Source: Polyangiaceae bacterium (GTDB taxonomy: Bacteria; Myxococcota_A; Polyangia; Polyangiales; Polyangiaceae). From it: a stretch of DNA of 64,000 bases. The notes beneath the pieces were generated by a model. The model ran no database searches and was not told the DNA's origin. It saw nothing but the letters and a program-made list of their open reading frames with translations. The stretch's first letter is position 1. Each line of letters opens with the position of its first letter. Where the stretch lies: contig JAQSWN010000032.1 of assembly GCA_029266615.1 (NCBI GenBank), positions 1-64,000 of the forward strand, in the 5' to 3' direction. Made by a program: the position numbers and the translations under genes. Shown piece after piece: positions 24,756 through 33,618 of the stretch.

Positions 24756-25526
24756 TCAGCTCTTGGCCGACGAGCCTTCGAGAATTTGCGCGCGGACCTG
24801 CTCGGTCAGGTTTTTCAGAACTGGGTCGGCGCGGTCCCTGGGGTGCGCGACGTCGATCGGGAAGATCTTCCTGATGCGCCCGGGACGCGGCTGCATCACG
24901 ACGACCCGGTCCCCGAGGTAGACGGCTTCGTCCACGTCGTGGGTAACCAAGATCATCGTGATCTTCTCCCGCTGCCAGATATTCTGCAGCTCGCTCTGCA
25001 GCCGAGAGCGGGTCAGCGCGTCGAGCGCGCCGAACGGCTCGTCCAGCAGCAAAATGCTGGGCTGGTTCACCAGCCCCCGCGCGATGGCGGCGCGCTGAGC
25101 CATTCCTCCCGAGAGCTGGTGTGGGTAGGCGCTCTCGAAGCCCCTCAGCCCCACTAGGTCGATGTGCTCGGCGACGGCTTGCTTCTTCTTGTCTTCGGAC
25201 CAATCCGAGTTCTGCAGTCCGAGCCCGACGTTCTGCTCCAGAGTCAGCCAGGGAAACAACCGGTGCTCCTGGAACACGATGCCTCGGTCCAGGCTGGTGC
25301 CGGTGACGACGTTTCCACCAACCTTGATCTGTCCCTCGTACTCTCGGTCCAGACCGACGAGCAGGCGAAGTAACGTCGACTTACCGCAACCGCTGGAGCC
25401 GACGATCGCGAGGAACTCGCCCGGCGCAATCGTGAGCGTCAGATCCTCCAAAACCGGGAGGACCTCGTTCTTCACCTTGAATTGCTTACGGACCCTTTGA
25501 ATGTCGATGACTGCGGACGTGCTCAT
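24756..25526 (-). CDS. ABC transporter ATP-binding protein, SsuB/TauB family (second system)
   Basis: The 256-residue ATPase has Walker A GSSGCGKST (43-51), Q-loop FQEHRLFPW, signature LSGGMAQR (138-145) and Walker B LLLDEP (159-164), then ILVTHDVDEAV. This is the nitrate/sulfonate/taurine subgroup. It is read with the two permease genes upstream and the nitroreductase fragment two bases downstream. The energy-coupling subunit is complete and should serve both permeases. Confidence 0.9.
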   Translation of the reverse strand: MSTSAVIDIQRVRKQFKVKNEVLPVLEDLTLTIAPGEFLAIVGSSGCGKSTLLRLLVGLDREYEGQIKVGGNVVTGTSLDRGIVFQEHRLFPWLTLEQNVGLGLQNSDWSEDKKKQAVAEHIDLVGLRGFESAYPHQLSGGMAQRAAIARGLVNQPSILLLDEPFGALDALTRSRLQSELQNIWQREKITMILVTHDVDEAVYLGDRVVVMQPRPGRIRKIFPIDVAHPRDRADPVLKNLTEQVRAQILEGSSAKS

Positions 25527-25538
25527 GGTGACTTTCTC

Positions 25539-26324
25539 TCAAGCGGCGCGGACGCGCCAACGCGTCAAGCGAGTTTCTAAGCGGGTGGAGAGCGCGTTCA
25601 AGGCGTAGCCAACCGCGCCCGCGATGATCACGCCGAGCAGCACTTTATCCATCTTGAACTGCTCACGGCCGTCAATCATCAAGTTGCCGATACCGAGTCC
25701 GGGCGCGAGCAAGTACTCAGCGCCGAGCGTGCCGAGCCACGAATAGACTAGCGCCAAGTGCAAGCCCGAGAAGATCGAAGGCAAGGCGCCCGGGAGCACG
25801 ACCTTCCGGAAAATCTGCGCGTGTGAGAAGCGAAACACACGCGCTACCTCCACGTGCTCACGACCCACGCTCCGTATGCCCTCGAACGTATTGAGCACCA
25901 CGGGGTAGAACGCGGATAGCGCGATGAACACTATCTTCGCGGGTTCCCCCGTGAACCACACCGAGATGAGCGGGATCCAAGCGAAGATGGCGACCTGCTT
26001 GGCGGCGTGGAAGGTGGGCCCGACGAGCTTGTCGGCCAAGCGAGACAAGCCCATGGCGCTGCCGACGACGAGACCGCCGACGGAACCGATGCCGAAGCCG
26101 ATCAAGTCGCGCTGCAGGCTCGCGGCCAACGCGGGAAATAGCTCACCTTCCCTCAACTGCTGAGCAAGGACCTTGAGCACCGAAGCCGGCGTCGCGAGGA
26201 GCAAGGTGTTGACGAGCTTGAAACGCGTCAGCAGATCCCACAGCAAGACGAGCGCGAGGGGCACGATCCAGCCTCGCAACCAGCTCGGAACGATGGACTT
26301 GTGGGAGATGGCAGCGGCGCTCAT
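25539..26324 (-). CDS. ABC transporter permease, SsuC/TauC family (second system, b)
   Basis: The 261-residue inner-membrane permease has about six helices and the coupling loop segment VARVFRFSHAQIFRKVVLPG. Its ATG overlaps the stop of the other permease (ATGA at 26321-26324), so the two are translationally coupled and probably form a heterodimeric channel rather than the usual homodimer. Family and context point to sulfonate or nitrile-like organosulfur import. Confidence 0.88.
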   Translation of the reverse strand: MSAAAISHKSIVPSWLRGWIVPLALVLLWDLLTRFKLVNTLLLATPASVLKVLAQQLREGELFPALAASLQRDLIGFGIGSVGGLVVGSAMGLSRLADKLVGPTFHAAKQVAIFAWIPLISVWFTGEPAKIVFIALSAFYPVVLNTFEGIRSVGREHVEVARVFRFSHAQIFRKVVLPGALPSIFSGLHLALVYSWLGTLGAEYLLAPGLGIGNLMIDGREQFKMDKVLLGVIIAGAVGYALNALSTRLETRLTRWRVRAA

Positions 26325-27196
26325 GATGCTTGCCCTTCAGAACCGAAGGAGCCGGTGGGTCGCCATCGCAGCAGGCGTGACTCCAGCTTCTCGATGCCCT
26401 TGTCCAGCACTAAGCCAACGACGCCGACTACGATGATGGCGGAGAGCACCAAGTCGAGCTGGAACAGCTGGCGACCCCAAACAATCAAGAAGCCGAGGCC
26501 CTCCGAGGAAGCGAGGAGCTCCACCGTGACCAGTGAGAGCCACGCTTGCGTCAAACCGTAGCGAATGCCCACGAAGACCGCGGGCACGGACGCGGGGAAC
26601 ACGACCTTGCGCAGCAACTGGCGCTTGGAAAACTGGAAGGAACGCGCCACGTCCAAGTAGGCCACCGGCACGTTGCGAATGCCCTTCAGAGTATTGATCG
26701 CGATCGGCACGAGCGCGGCGTGGGCAATGATCACCACCTTGAGCGATTCCCCGATTCCGAGGACCATCATCGCGAGCGGCAGCCAGCCGAGCACCGGCAC
26801 CTGGCTTATCGCGTTGAAAAACGTGTAAAGGTACTGCTCGACGCGCCGCGACAGGCCCATCGCGACGCCGAGTACGACGCCGATCAAACCGCCGAACACG
26901 ACCCCCCCCGCGACGCGACCGAGACTGATCGCGAAGTTGACGAACAGCTCCCCGGACTTCACTTGGTCGAGCAACGTTTGGGCCACCGCCGCCGGTGCCG
27001 GCAGGATCTGCGGCGCGACCCATTCTTTATGAGAGGCCACGGCCCAGGTGAAAAGCAGGGCCGTGGGAACGATCCAGCCGATGAGAGAGGGCCGTGCCTT
27101 AAGGGGCTTCTTGGCGATGACCGCAGGGCTCTGCGGCGAAGTCGGCGTTTCACGAGCGCCGGATGCGATGTCGAACGGAGCTTCCAGTTGAGACAT
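26321..27196 (-). CDS. ABC transporter permease, SsuC/TauC family (second system, a)
   Basis: The 291-residue permease has a 35-residue N-terminal extension before the first helix (LIGWIVPTALLFTWAVAS). The coupling loop DVARSFQFSKRQLLRKVVFP and GLGFLIVWGRQLFQLDLV are SsuC-like. It differs clearly from its neighbour. It follows the porin gene by about 45 bases. No binding-protein gene accompanies this importer. Confidence 0.88.
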   Translation of the reverse strand: MSQLEAPFDIASGARETPTSPQSPAVIAKKPLKARPSLIGWIVPTALLFTWAVASHKEWVAPQILPAPAAVAQTLLDQVKSGELFVNFAISLGRVAGGVVFGGLIGVVLGVAMGLSRRVEQYLYTFFNAISQVPVLGWLPLAMMVLGIGESLKVVIIAHAALVPIAINTLKGIRNVPVAYLDVARSFQFSKRQLLRKVVFPASVPAVFVGIRYGLTQAWLSLVTVELLASSEGLGFLIVWGRQLFQLDLVLSAIIVVGVVGLVLDKGIEKLESRLLRWRPTGSFGSEGQAS

Positions 27197-27239
27197 GATG
27201 GGAGTGCTTTCGAGAACGTTTCCTGCGCTCTGACACCTT

Positions 27240-28940
27240 TCAGAAGCCGAACTGAATTTGGGCGAGGACCTCGTTCGCCTCGCGCTTTTGGACCACGGCG
27301 CGCGGGTTCGGCTCGGGTTTGTCGGTGTTGAAGCGATTCTTGGTGTGGTTGTAGTTCAGCTGAAACTTCGTGGTTTCGGCGAAGAAGATGTTCAGGCCGG
27401 CGGTGAAGACTTCGCTCACCACCGACTGGTCACCCTTCTTGTCGAGATCCGGGTTCAGGCGATCGTAACGAAGGAACGGCTGATAGGTCTTGGGCCACCA
27501 ATCGTCGTAACGACCTTGGTTTCGGAAGCCGGAGACGAACTGTTCGCCGAAGCTGAGGAAGAAGGTCCCGACGTGAGAATCACTCTCGACGTTCTTCCGG
27601 CCGGGATTGTCGGCGGGTCCGGGCGTGATGGCGTCCTTCCCGCGGATGTACTCGTAGGTGAGCCCGAAAGGCCAGTGATTGTAGTAGATGTCCGCGCCGA
27701 AACGGTTACGCACGCCCTTGCCTTGCAGCGTTCGGGCCGCATCCGACGAGTAGAGGTTCTGCTTGCCGATGTAAGCGCTACCGCCGAGCGTGATCTGGCG
27801 AAGCCAAGAGTTGTAGTCGCTCGGGACCGTGAACGCGACGCGCGCCAGAATGTCCTTATTGTTGTTCTCGTCGAGCGTGTTCGGCCCCGCTCCGTTCACC
27901 ACACCGATCGCGTAGGCGAGCAGAGCTTGTCGGTAATTGTACCCGTAGTCCACGTTGACGAATAGATCGCCCCGGACGATGGCGCCCACGTCGCGCCGAC
28001 CCAAGTTCAAACCACTGATGTAAGGATTGCCGCCGTTGATCGCGCGCGGCGCGAGCGTGAACTGCGCGTTGCGAATGACGGGTTTCAGCTCCTCGCTGGC
28101 CGGCACTTCGAGACCGAACGGCAGCAGCTGTTGCCCCACGCTGATCGTGAGCGTCGGGTACTCGGGACTCGTCGTCGGCAGCACCGAGTAGGTGACGGCC
28201 GCGTTCAGCAAGTTGAGGAAGCTGTTGTTGGTGTTGGTCTGCTGAGAGACACCGAAGCTCAGCTGGTAGCTCAAGTTTCGGCCGTCCTCGTAGTCCTTGA
28301 AGAGATTGCCGTTGAAATTGAGCACCGCGAGCGGCACATCGAAGCTCGTCTTGCGGCGGTAGACCGTCGGGGTGGAGACGGCCTGATCCGAGAAACCGAA
28401 GCGCGCCTGAACGGTGCCGCCGATGGTGAGCGCGCGGGTCGTGATCGCAGTGTGGATGTCGCGCTCTCGCTGCCACTGAAACTTGAAGTTCTCGAGGTCC
28501 GTGCGAAGGCCTTGCACGTCGTCCGCGATGCTCTGCGGATCGGGTGGCGGGACCGCGTTCGGGTCCACGGGCGCGTTCGGGTCGACCGGGGGCGCCGTCG
28601 CAGCTGCGTCCACAGGAGCGGGGGCGGCACCTCCTGGCACTGTCGCCGGCGCAGCTGCCTCGGGAACCGCGGCGGGGGGCCCGCTCGGCGGCAGGGGATT
28701 GTCACCGGGCTTGAGGGGAGCTCCCGCCGGCGTGCCGGCTTCCCCCTTGGGCGGGACGGGACCTCGCGCGGCGTCTTGCGGCTTATCGGCGGCGGCGGGC
28801 GCGGGCGGTGCTGCAGGTTTGGCAGCTGGAGGCGCGGCGGGCGCGGGCGCAGGCTGCGCGGTCACGGTCAGCGTCCACAGCGAGACGGCGCCCGAGGCCA
28901 CGGCCATGAGCCATGCGCGCGTTGAAGCAGAAAATCTCAT
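27240..28940 (-). CDS. Outer-membrane porin (phosphate-selective porin O/P type) with Pro/Ala-rich linker
   Basis: The 566-residue protein has a signal peptide ending near TVTAQ, then about 110 residues of Pro/Ala-rich linker. A short coiled coil (IADDVQGLRTDLENFKFQWQ) follows and then a beta-barrel with OprP/O-like repeats of aromatic-ended strands, ending in the outer-membrane sorting residue Phe (IQFGF). The linker could reach peptidoglycan. It heads the operon with two permeases and an ATPase, so it probably carries the same anionic substrate across the outer membrane, which is unusual packaging for an ABC import system. Confidence 0.85.
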   Translation of the reverse strand: MRFSASTRAWLMAVASGAVSLWTLTVTAQPAPAPAAPPAAKPAAPPAPAAADKPQDAARGPVPPKGEAGTPAGAPLKPGDNPLPPSGPPAAVPEAAAPATVPGGAAPAPVDAAATAPPVDPNAPVDPNAVPPPDPQSIADDVQGLRTDLENFKFQWQRERDIHTAITTRALTIGGTVQARFGFSDQAVSTPTVYRRKTSFDVPLAVLNFNGNLFKDYEDGRNLSYQLSFGVSQQTNTNNSFLNLLNAAVTYSVLPTTSPEYPTLTISVGQQLLPFGLEVPASEELKPVIRNAQFTLAPRAINGGNPYISGLNLGRRDVGAIVRGDLFVNVDYGYNYRQALLAYAIGVVNGAGPNTLDENNNKDILARVAFTVPSDYNSWLRQITLGGSAYIGKQNLYSSDAARTLQGKGVRNRFGADIYYNHWPFGLTYEYIRGKDAITPGPADNPGRKNVESDSHVGTFFLSFGEQFVSGFRNQGRYDDWWPKTYQPFLRYDRLNPDLDKKGDQSVVSEVFTAGLNIFFAETTKFQLNYNHTKNRFNTDKPEPNPRAVVQKREANEVLAQIQFGF

Positions 28941-29116
28941 CGAAAATCCTGAAATTCGGTTGGTCTAACTCAAGTAAGCGCGGACGCGCCGCCTACAGAC
29001 TCCGATGACTTCCGACGATGAACCGAGACGACGTTGCATAGGCTTAAGTATTTCGTGCGCGGCGCGACCAGCTGACTGCACGCTCAGCCGGTCGCCGCCC
29101 CAAGTGACGAGGAAGC

Positions 29117-30626
29117 TCAGGCCGCCTTGTCGCGCTTCAGCTTTTGCTCGACCTGAGTGCCCTTGAAGAAGTCCGGATTCTTCCCCGCAAAGAAGGAGTG
29201 AGGGTGCGTGAAGACGAGGTCTTTGAAGTTCTGCTCCGTGAGCGCGCCCTTCTCCACCAAGCGCCACGTATCGGACAGGACCTCTGTGAGATCCGGCACG
29301 TCCCAGTGGCCGCTGTCGGACGCCCAGAACGCATTCACTTGCACTCCGAGCGGGTTCACCTTGGTGTTGAAGGCATAGGCGACGGTCGGATCGTCCGCCT
29401 CCGAACCGAAGTAGAAGTTCGGCACGAAGCGGTCGCGAATGTCTTCGATGCGCTGGATGCCGGCCTTGGCGAAGTCGTCGAGCGCGTCTGGCTCTTGAGG
29501 CTGGCGTCGAGAGTTGTTGGAAACGCCGAGCGCGCCGCCGAGCACGGACTTCACGTCGCCGAGGCGGCTCGTGACCTCGGGACCGCCGTACTCCTGATAC
29601 AGGCGATAGAGCAGCTCTGCATCGATGGCATCCGGATCGTAGTTACGTACGGCGTTGCCGTTGCGCTTCTCCCAGTGCCCCACGAGGTCCGCGTAGAGCT
29701 GGGCGCCCCAACCCGCGCCCCCTTCCAAGAACCCGACGCGCAGGTCCGGGAAAACGGCGCGTGACGCCGCCCAAGAACAGCGACTTCGCGAGCGCCTCCG
29801 AAGCGGAAGCGAAGTGACCGATGTGGTTGTACATGTAGCTGGAATACGAGCTGCGGCTCGTCCAACCCATGCCCGCCGAGTGCGTCGTCAGCACCGTCTG
29901 CAGCTCGACCGCCTTGGCCCAGAACGAGTCGTAGTCGTGCTCGCTGTCCAGGCCGAAGGTGTCCAGCCAATTCGCGTGCCGGGCGACATCAGGATGGTGC
30001 CGCGCCGGGTACTTCTCGGCGATGGAGCGAATCGGGCGACGCAGGTTGCCGGGGATGAGCGCCACCTTCAAGCCCAGCCCTTGGATCGCGAACTCCAGCT
30101 CCTCGATGCCCTCCTCGGGGGTGTGGAGCGGGATGGCCGCCACCGGCGTCAGGCGATCGGCGTAGGGGGCGTACACGTCGCGGTGGTATTCATTGACGGC
30201 GCGGATCAGGGCGCGTCGCAGGTCGGTGTCGCCAACGTGAGTCGCGAACGTAGATACGTTCGGGAACAGCACGGCGTAGTCGGTTCCGCTCTCCGCGATA
30301 CGCTCGTGCAGCAGCCGAGGCAGCGACACGGTGGCCAAGTCGTAAGTGTTCTTGGTCGGCAGCGCCCACCACGGCGGACGAATCGCGCGCTGGGCGGCGC
30401 GCTGCTCCGGGGTGAGCTCGTACCACTCGTTGTTCAGGTAGCCGAAACCTCGGTTGATGGCGGCGCGGAACTTGTCCACGGACGCCGCACCGCCATGCTT
30501 GGCGATGTAGTCCTCGAGCGCGGGGGCGAACTCGATCGTGTGGAGGTCAGTGTCGATGACGGGGTAATCGAGTTGCGCGCGAACGGCGGCAGACTTCGAG
30601 GCCTTACGAAGCAAGGAGCTTGTCAT
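29117..30626 (-). CDS. Amidohydrolase family protein with apparent 1-nt frameshift
   Basis: A metal-dependent amidohydrolase (PF04909-like TIM barrel) is spread over two frames. The first, from ATG 30626, includes VIDTDLHTIEF and runs through GHFASASEALAKSLFLGGVT to RRFP. The second continues DLRVGFLEGGAGWGAQLYAD to the stop at 29117. Removing one T from the run AAAA at 29751-29754 (TTTT on the coding strand) gives exactly 503 codons. A homopolymer indel is a common assembly error, so the gene may be intact. Related proteins decarboxylate or hydrolyse small aromatic acids. The region 28941-29116 holds nothing else I can support. Confidence 0.75.
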
Positions 30627-30663
30627 GATTCATCCTTTCCTTTTCACTTTGACCGGGCGCCGT

Positions 30664-31464
30664 TCAGACCGGGCGCGACGCGACCGCGAAGCTCAAGTTG
30701 CGTTGAAGACGGATACCCTCGGAGTCGCGGCGCTTCTCCAGCTCTCCCTCGAGCAGGGAGTGCGTGAGCGCGCGCTGCTCGTGAGTCAGCGTCGACAAGA
30801 AGTTGCCGAAGGAGCTAGCAGTGTTGAAGCCGATGACCGCCTCCGTGTCGTCGAAATGGTCGACGAACGACTTGATCTCGAGCTGAATGTCCGTGAAGCC
30901 TGCCGCGTGCAACTGCTCCCGCAGCGCGCTACTGCTCACCTTGTGCGTGGTGCCGCTGGGCACTTCCTCCACGTCCGCGAGGTCGGAGGACGCGAAGACC
31001 TCCTTGAGCAGGACCTCGAAGTCGTGCGGCGCGTCCGACGCGGCCGTGCTGATGCCGATGCGGCCGCCAGGCTTGAGCACGCGCAGCGCCTCACGCAATG
31101 GCTTCAGTTTCTCGGGCAGCCAGTGGTACACGCTGTTCAGGTACACGACGTCGAAGCTGCCGCTCGGGAAAGCGGAGAGGTCTTCCGCTGCACCCACGGA
31201 TACTTCGAGGTGGGACGGAGCGCGCTTCTTCGCGAGCGCAACCCGAAGCGGCAGCGGATCGATCGCGTCCACCTTACCGGAGGGACCGACGAGCTTCGCG
31301 ACGTGGAGAGCGAGCAGGCCGGTTCCGCAGCCTACGTCCAGGACCCGATGGCCCCCGCCGATGCGCAGCGCGGTTATTAGCTGCTTACCGTGGTTGAACT
31401 GGCGTTCGCCCACTCGGTCGTAGGTTTCTGCAAGGTGCGTCGAATCGAGGGCTAGGCTGACCAT
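30664..31464 (-). CDS. SAM-dependent methyltransferase (UbiE/ArsM-like)
   Basis: The 266-residue class I methyltransferase has HRVLDVGCGTGLLALHVAKL (motif I), VDAIDPLPLRVALAKK, FDVVYLNSVYHWL and LREALRVLKPGGRIGI. These point to the Methyltransf_11/25 group that includes UbiE and ArsM. The acceptor is unknown; the context suggests a small thiol or sulfur metabolite. A perfect palindrome lies 20 bases before the ATG. Confidence 0.85.
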   Translation of the reverse strand: MVSLALDSTHLAETYDRVGERQFNHGKQLITALRIGGGHRVLDVGCGTGLLALHVAKLVGPSGKVDAIDPLPLRVALAKKRAPSHLEVSVGAAEDLSAFPSGSFDVVYLNSVYHWLPEKLKPLREALRVLKPGGRIGISTAASDAPHDFEVLLKEVFASSDLADVEEVPSGTTHKVSSSALREQLHAAGFTDIQLEIKSFVDHFDDTEAVIGFNTASSFGNFLSTLTHEQRALTHSLLEGELEKRRDSEGIRLQRNLSFAVASRPV

Positions 31465-31483
31465 CTAGTCTACGAAGAAGATA

Positions 31484-31499
31484 GTCTTTTATAGTAGAC
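31484..31499. promoter_or_regulatory. Perfect GTCT-N8-AGAC palindrome with TATA core
   Basis: GTCTTTTATAGTAGAC lies 20 bases before the methyltransferase ATG and 78 bases after the end of the regulator gene. On the coding strand the core reads CTACTATAAA, a plausible -10. Confidence 0.65.
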
Positions 31500-31576
31500 A
31501 GCTCAACCGCCACGACGGCCGGGGCTTCTACGCGGCTCGGGTTGCTGACCTCGCAGCAACCTTGTGACGACGCCGT

Positions 31577-33526
31577 TCACTCGAGCGGCCAGGCCGCATC
31601 AGCCACGGACACCGCGCGAGGGATGAGCTTCAAGCGATAGAACGCGTCTGCGACGCGCTGCTGGGAAGCGATGATCTCGGGGCGGCGCAGGCTCTCCCCC
31701 AGGCTGCGCTTCAGCGCCAACCCAATCGCCTCTTGGGCGATGCCGACCTGCTCCGCCAGTGACTCGGCCGCCTCTTCCACGTGCTCGGTTGCCCAGCGTT
31801 GTACGGCGCGGAGCTCGCGCCGGAAGAGCGCCAGGATTTCCGGATGCTCGGTCGCGAACTCCGAGCTTGCCACGTAGTAGGCCGGGTTAGTGGTCAGTCC
31901 GCGCCCGTCACGCAGAACCCGCACTGGTAACCGCTGCTGGATCTCGGCCAAGATCGGGTCCGCGATCACCCACGCGTCCACCTCCCGGTGCTGAAAGCGC
32001 GCGCGAGCCGCGTCCGAGAACACGAACTTTGCTTGCACGTCACCGTAGGACAAGCCCGCCTCCTCGAGCGCGCGAATCAGCAGGTAGTGCGCGTTGGAGC
32101 CCCGCAGTAATGCCACTTTCTTGCCTCGCAGCCCCGCGACACTACGGATGGGCGAGTCTTGAAAGACGACGATCGCTTCGCCCTCCGGAGCGGGGGCCTC
32201 CGCTGCGACGTAAACGATCGGCACCGCTGAAGCTTGGGCGAAGATGGGCGGTCCTTCGCCCACGACGCCGATAGAGAGCTGCCCATTCTTGAACGCGTCC
32301 ACGAGCCGAATCCCGCTGGGATAGTGCTTCCACTCGACGTTGTAGCCGAGCTCGTTTAGTTGAGACTCGATGCTCCCGCGGGCGCGCAGCAGCTTGAGCA
32401 GCCCGAACGGTTGGTAGCCGAAGCTCACGACCGGACGCGCCCGCCCCGTCAGCCGCGGGCGGCTCTCGGGTGCGTCTCCGGCGGATGGCGCGCGCAGAAA
32501 TCCCGCGACCTCGCCGTATTGAATCAAGCGAGCGCGAACGACGTTGCGGCTGATGCCGAGAAGACGCGCCGTTTTAAGCTGATTTTGCCCTGAGAACCGG
32601 TACGCGCTGCGCATCACCGCTTCATCGATCAGCTCGTGCAGGTGGGGCGGGCTCAGCTCGAACAGCTTGGCGAGAGAGCGCTCGAGCTCCTGCAAGGGCG
32701 AGCCAGCTTCGACGCTCGGGGTTCCTTCGTCGCCGAGCCGCAGATCTTCTGGCGTGATGAAGCGGCCGCGGCAACGCAAGATTGCATGGTGAATTGCCCG
32801 CTCGAGCTCGCGGATGTTGCCGGGGAAATGATGGTCGCGCAGCAGCCGCTCGGATTCCGGGCTGAGCGAGCGCGAGCCGATGCCGATCCGCTGCTGGTAG
32901 AGAGCCAGGAAGTGCCGCGCGAGCGGCAAGATGTCGCCGCGTCGCTTTCGCAGAGGCAAAACCTCGAGCTTAGTCCCCGAGATTAGCCGCAGGAGATCGG
33001 GCCGGAAGTGGCCCGCCGTCACCGCTTCTTGAAGCTGAACGCTGCTGGCGATGACGAGCCGTACGTTGAAGGGTTGGTACCGCCGGGCCCCCAGCTTCCG
33101 AAACTGATGATCCTCGAGGACGCGAACCAGTTTGGCTTGAGTTGCCTGAGGCGTATCGCCAATCGCGTCCAAATAGAGAGTGCCGCCTTCGGCGCTCTCG
33201 AGAACACCGGTTCGGGTACCGCTGCTGTTCGGCAACGCGTCCTTCTCGTGGCCGAAGAGCTCCGCCTCCAGCTCTGCCCCCGGAAATGACGCGCAATTGG
33301 TGGATAAGAAAGGCCCGAGACGCCGCAGCGAGAGCTCGTGGATGTAGCGCGCTACCAGCTCGCGGCCCGTTCCTGCTTCTCCCGAGAGCAGAACCGGCCG
33401 GTCACTGCCGGCGACGCCGCGGATCTGCTCGAGGAGCTCGCGGGAGCGAGGATCTTCGAAAACCAGTGCCTTGGCGCGTTCAGAGAGCCCGGAGCCGCGC
33501 GCTTCGGGAAGGGTCAGTAAGGTCAT
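31577..33526 (-). CDS. Fusion regulator: degenerate NtrC-type AAA+ domain, Fis HTH and C-terminal SsuA-like sulfonate-binding domain
   Basis: Three parts are visible (residues counted from the upstream ATG 33574). AAA+ 35-225: Walker A GEAGTGRE has Arg for Lys (71), Walker B LYLDAI has Ala for Glu (137), and the GAFTGA loop is replaced by DALPNSSGTRTG, so neither ATP hydrolysis nor sigma54 contact is expected. A Fis-type helix-turn-helix stands at about 330-353 (NQLKTARLLGISRNVVRARL). From 380 to the end is a binding domain with SsuA landmarks: VSFGYQPFGLLKLLRARG, GPPIFAQAS, VALLRGSNAHYLLIRALEEAG. No signal peptide exists, so it works in the cytoplasm. The ATG at 33526 is preferred because 33574 lies inside an operator-like TATAAT element. 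Probable sulfonate sensor of the island. Confidence 0.85.
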   Translation of the reverse strand: MTLLTLPEARGSGLSERAKALVFEDPRSRELLEQIRGVAGSDRPVLLSGEAGTGRELVARYIHELSLRRLGPFLSTNCASFPGAELEAELFGHEKDALPNSSGTRTGVLESAEGGTLYLDAIGDTPQATQAKLVRVLEDHQFRKLGARRYQPFNVRLVIASSVQLQEAVTAGHFRPDLLRLISGTKLEVLPLRKRRGDILPLARHFLALYQQRIGIGSRSLSPESERLLRDHHFPGNIRELERAIHHAILRCRGRFITPEDLRLGDEGTPSVEAGSPLQELERSLAKLFELSPPHLHELIDEAVMRSAYRFSGQNQLKTARLLGISRNVVRARLIQYGEVAGFLRAPSAGDAPESRPRLTGRARPVVSFGYQPFGLLKLLRARGSIESQLNELGYNVEWKHYPSGIRLVDAFKNGQLSIGVVGEGPPIFAQASAVPIVYVAAEAPAPEGEAIVVFQDSPIRSVAGLRGKKVALLRGSNAHYLLIRALEEAGLSYGDVQAKFVFSDAARARFQHREVDAWVIADPILAEIQQRLPVRVLRDGRGLTTNPAYYVASSEFATEHPEILALFRRELRAVQRWATEHVEEAAESLAEQVGIAQEAIGLALKRSLGESLRRPEIIASQQRVADAFYRLKLIPRAVSVADAAWPLE

Positions 33527-33568
33527 GACTGCTGCGAGAGCAGCACCCTGCCACGAGAACGGACGTGC

Positions 33569-33584
33569 GTCCATTATAGAAGAG
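33569..33584. promoter_or_regulatory. Variant palindrome in the regulator/MFS divergent promoter
   Basis: GTCCATTATAGAAGAG keeps the spacing and the TATA core; each arm has one mismatch. It closely resembles the site before the rhodanese gene (GTCCATTATACTGGAG). It lies between the leftward fusion regulator and the rightward MFS gene, so it could mediate autoregulation. Confidence 0.5.
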
Positions 33585-33618
33585 ATGCCGATGCGGGCTT
33601 CGGCTATGGCGTTGTTAA

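Noticed and set aside
29814-30767. 317-codon rightward frame opposite the amidohydrolase
   Set aside because: Antisense shadow with low-complexity Arg/Val/Gly content; the minus strand carries conserved amidohydrolase sequence.
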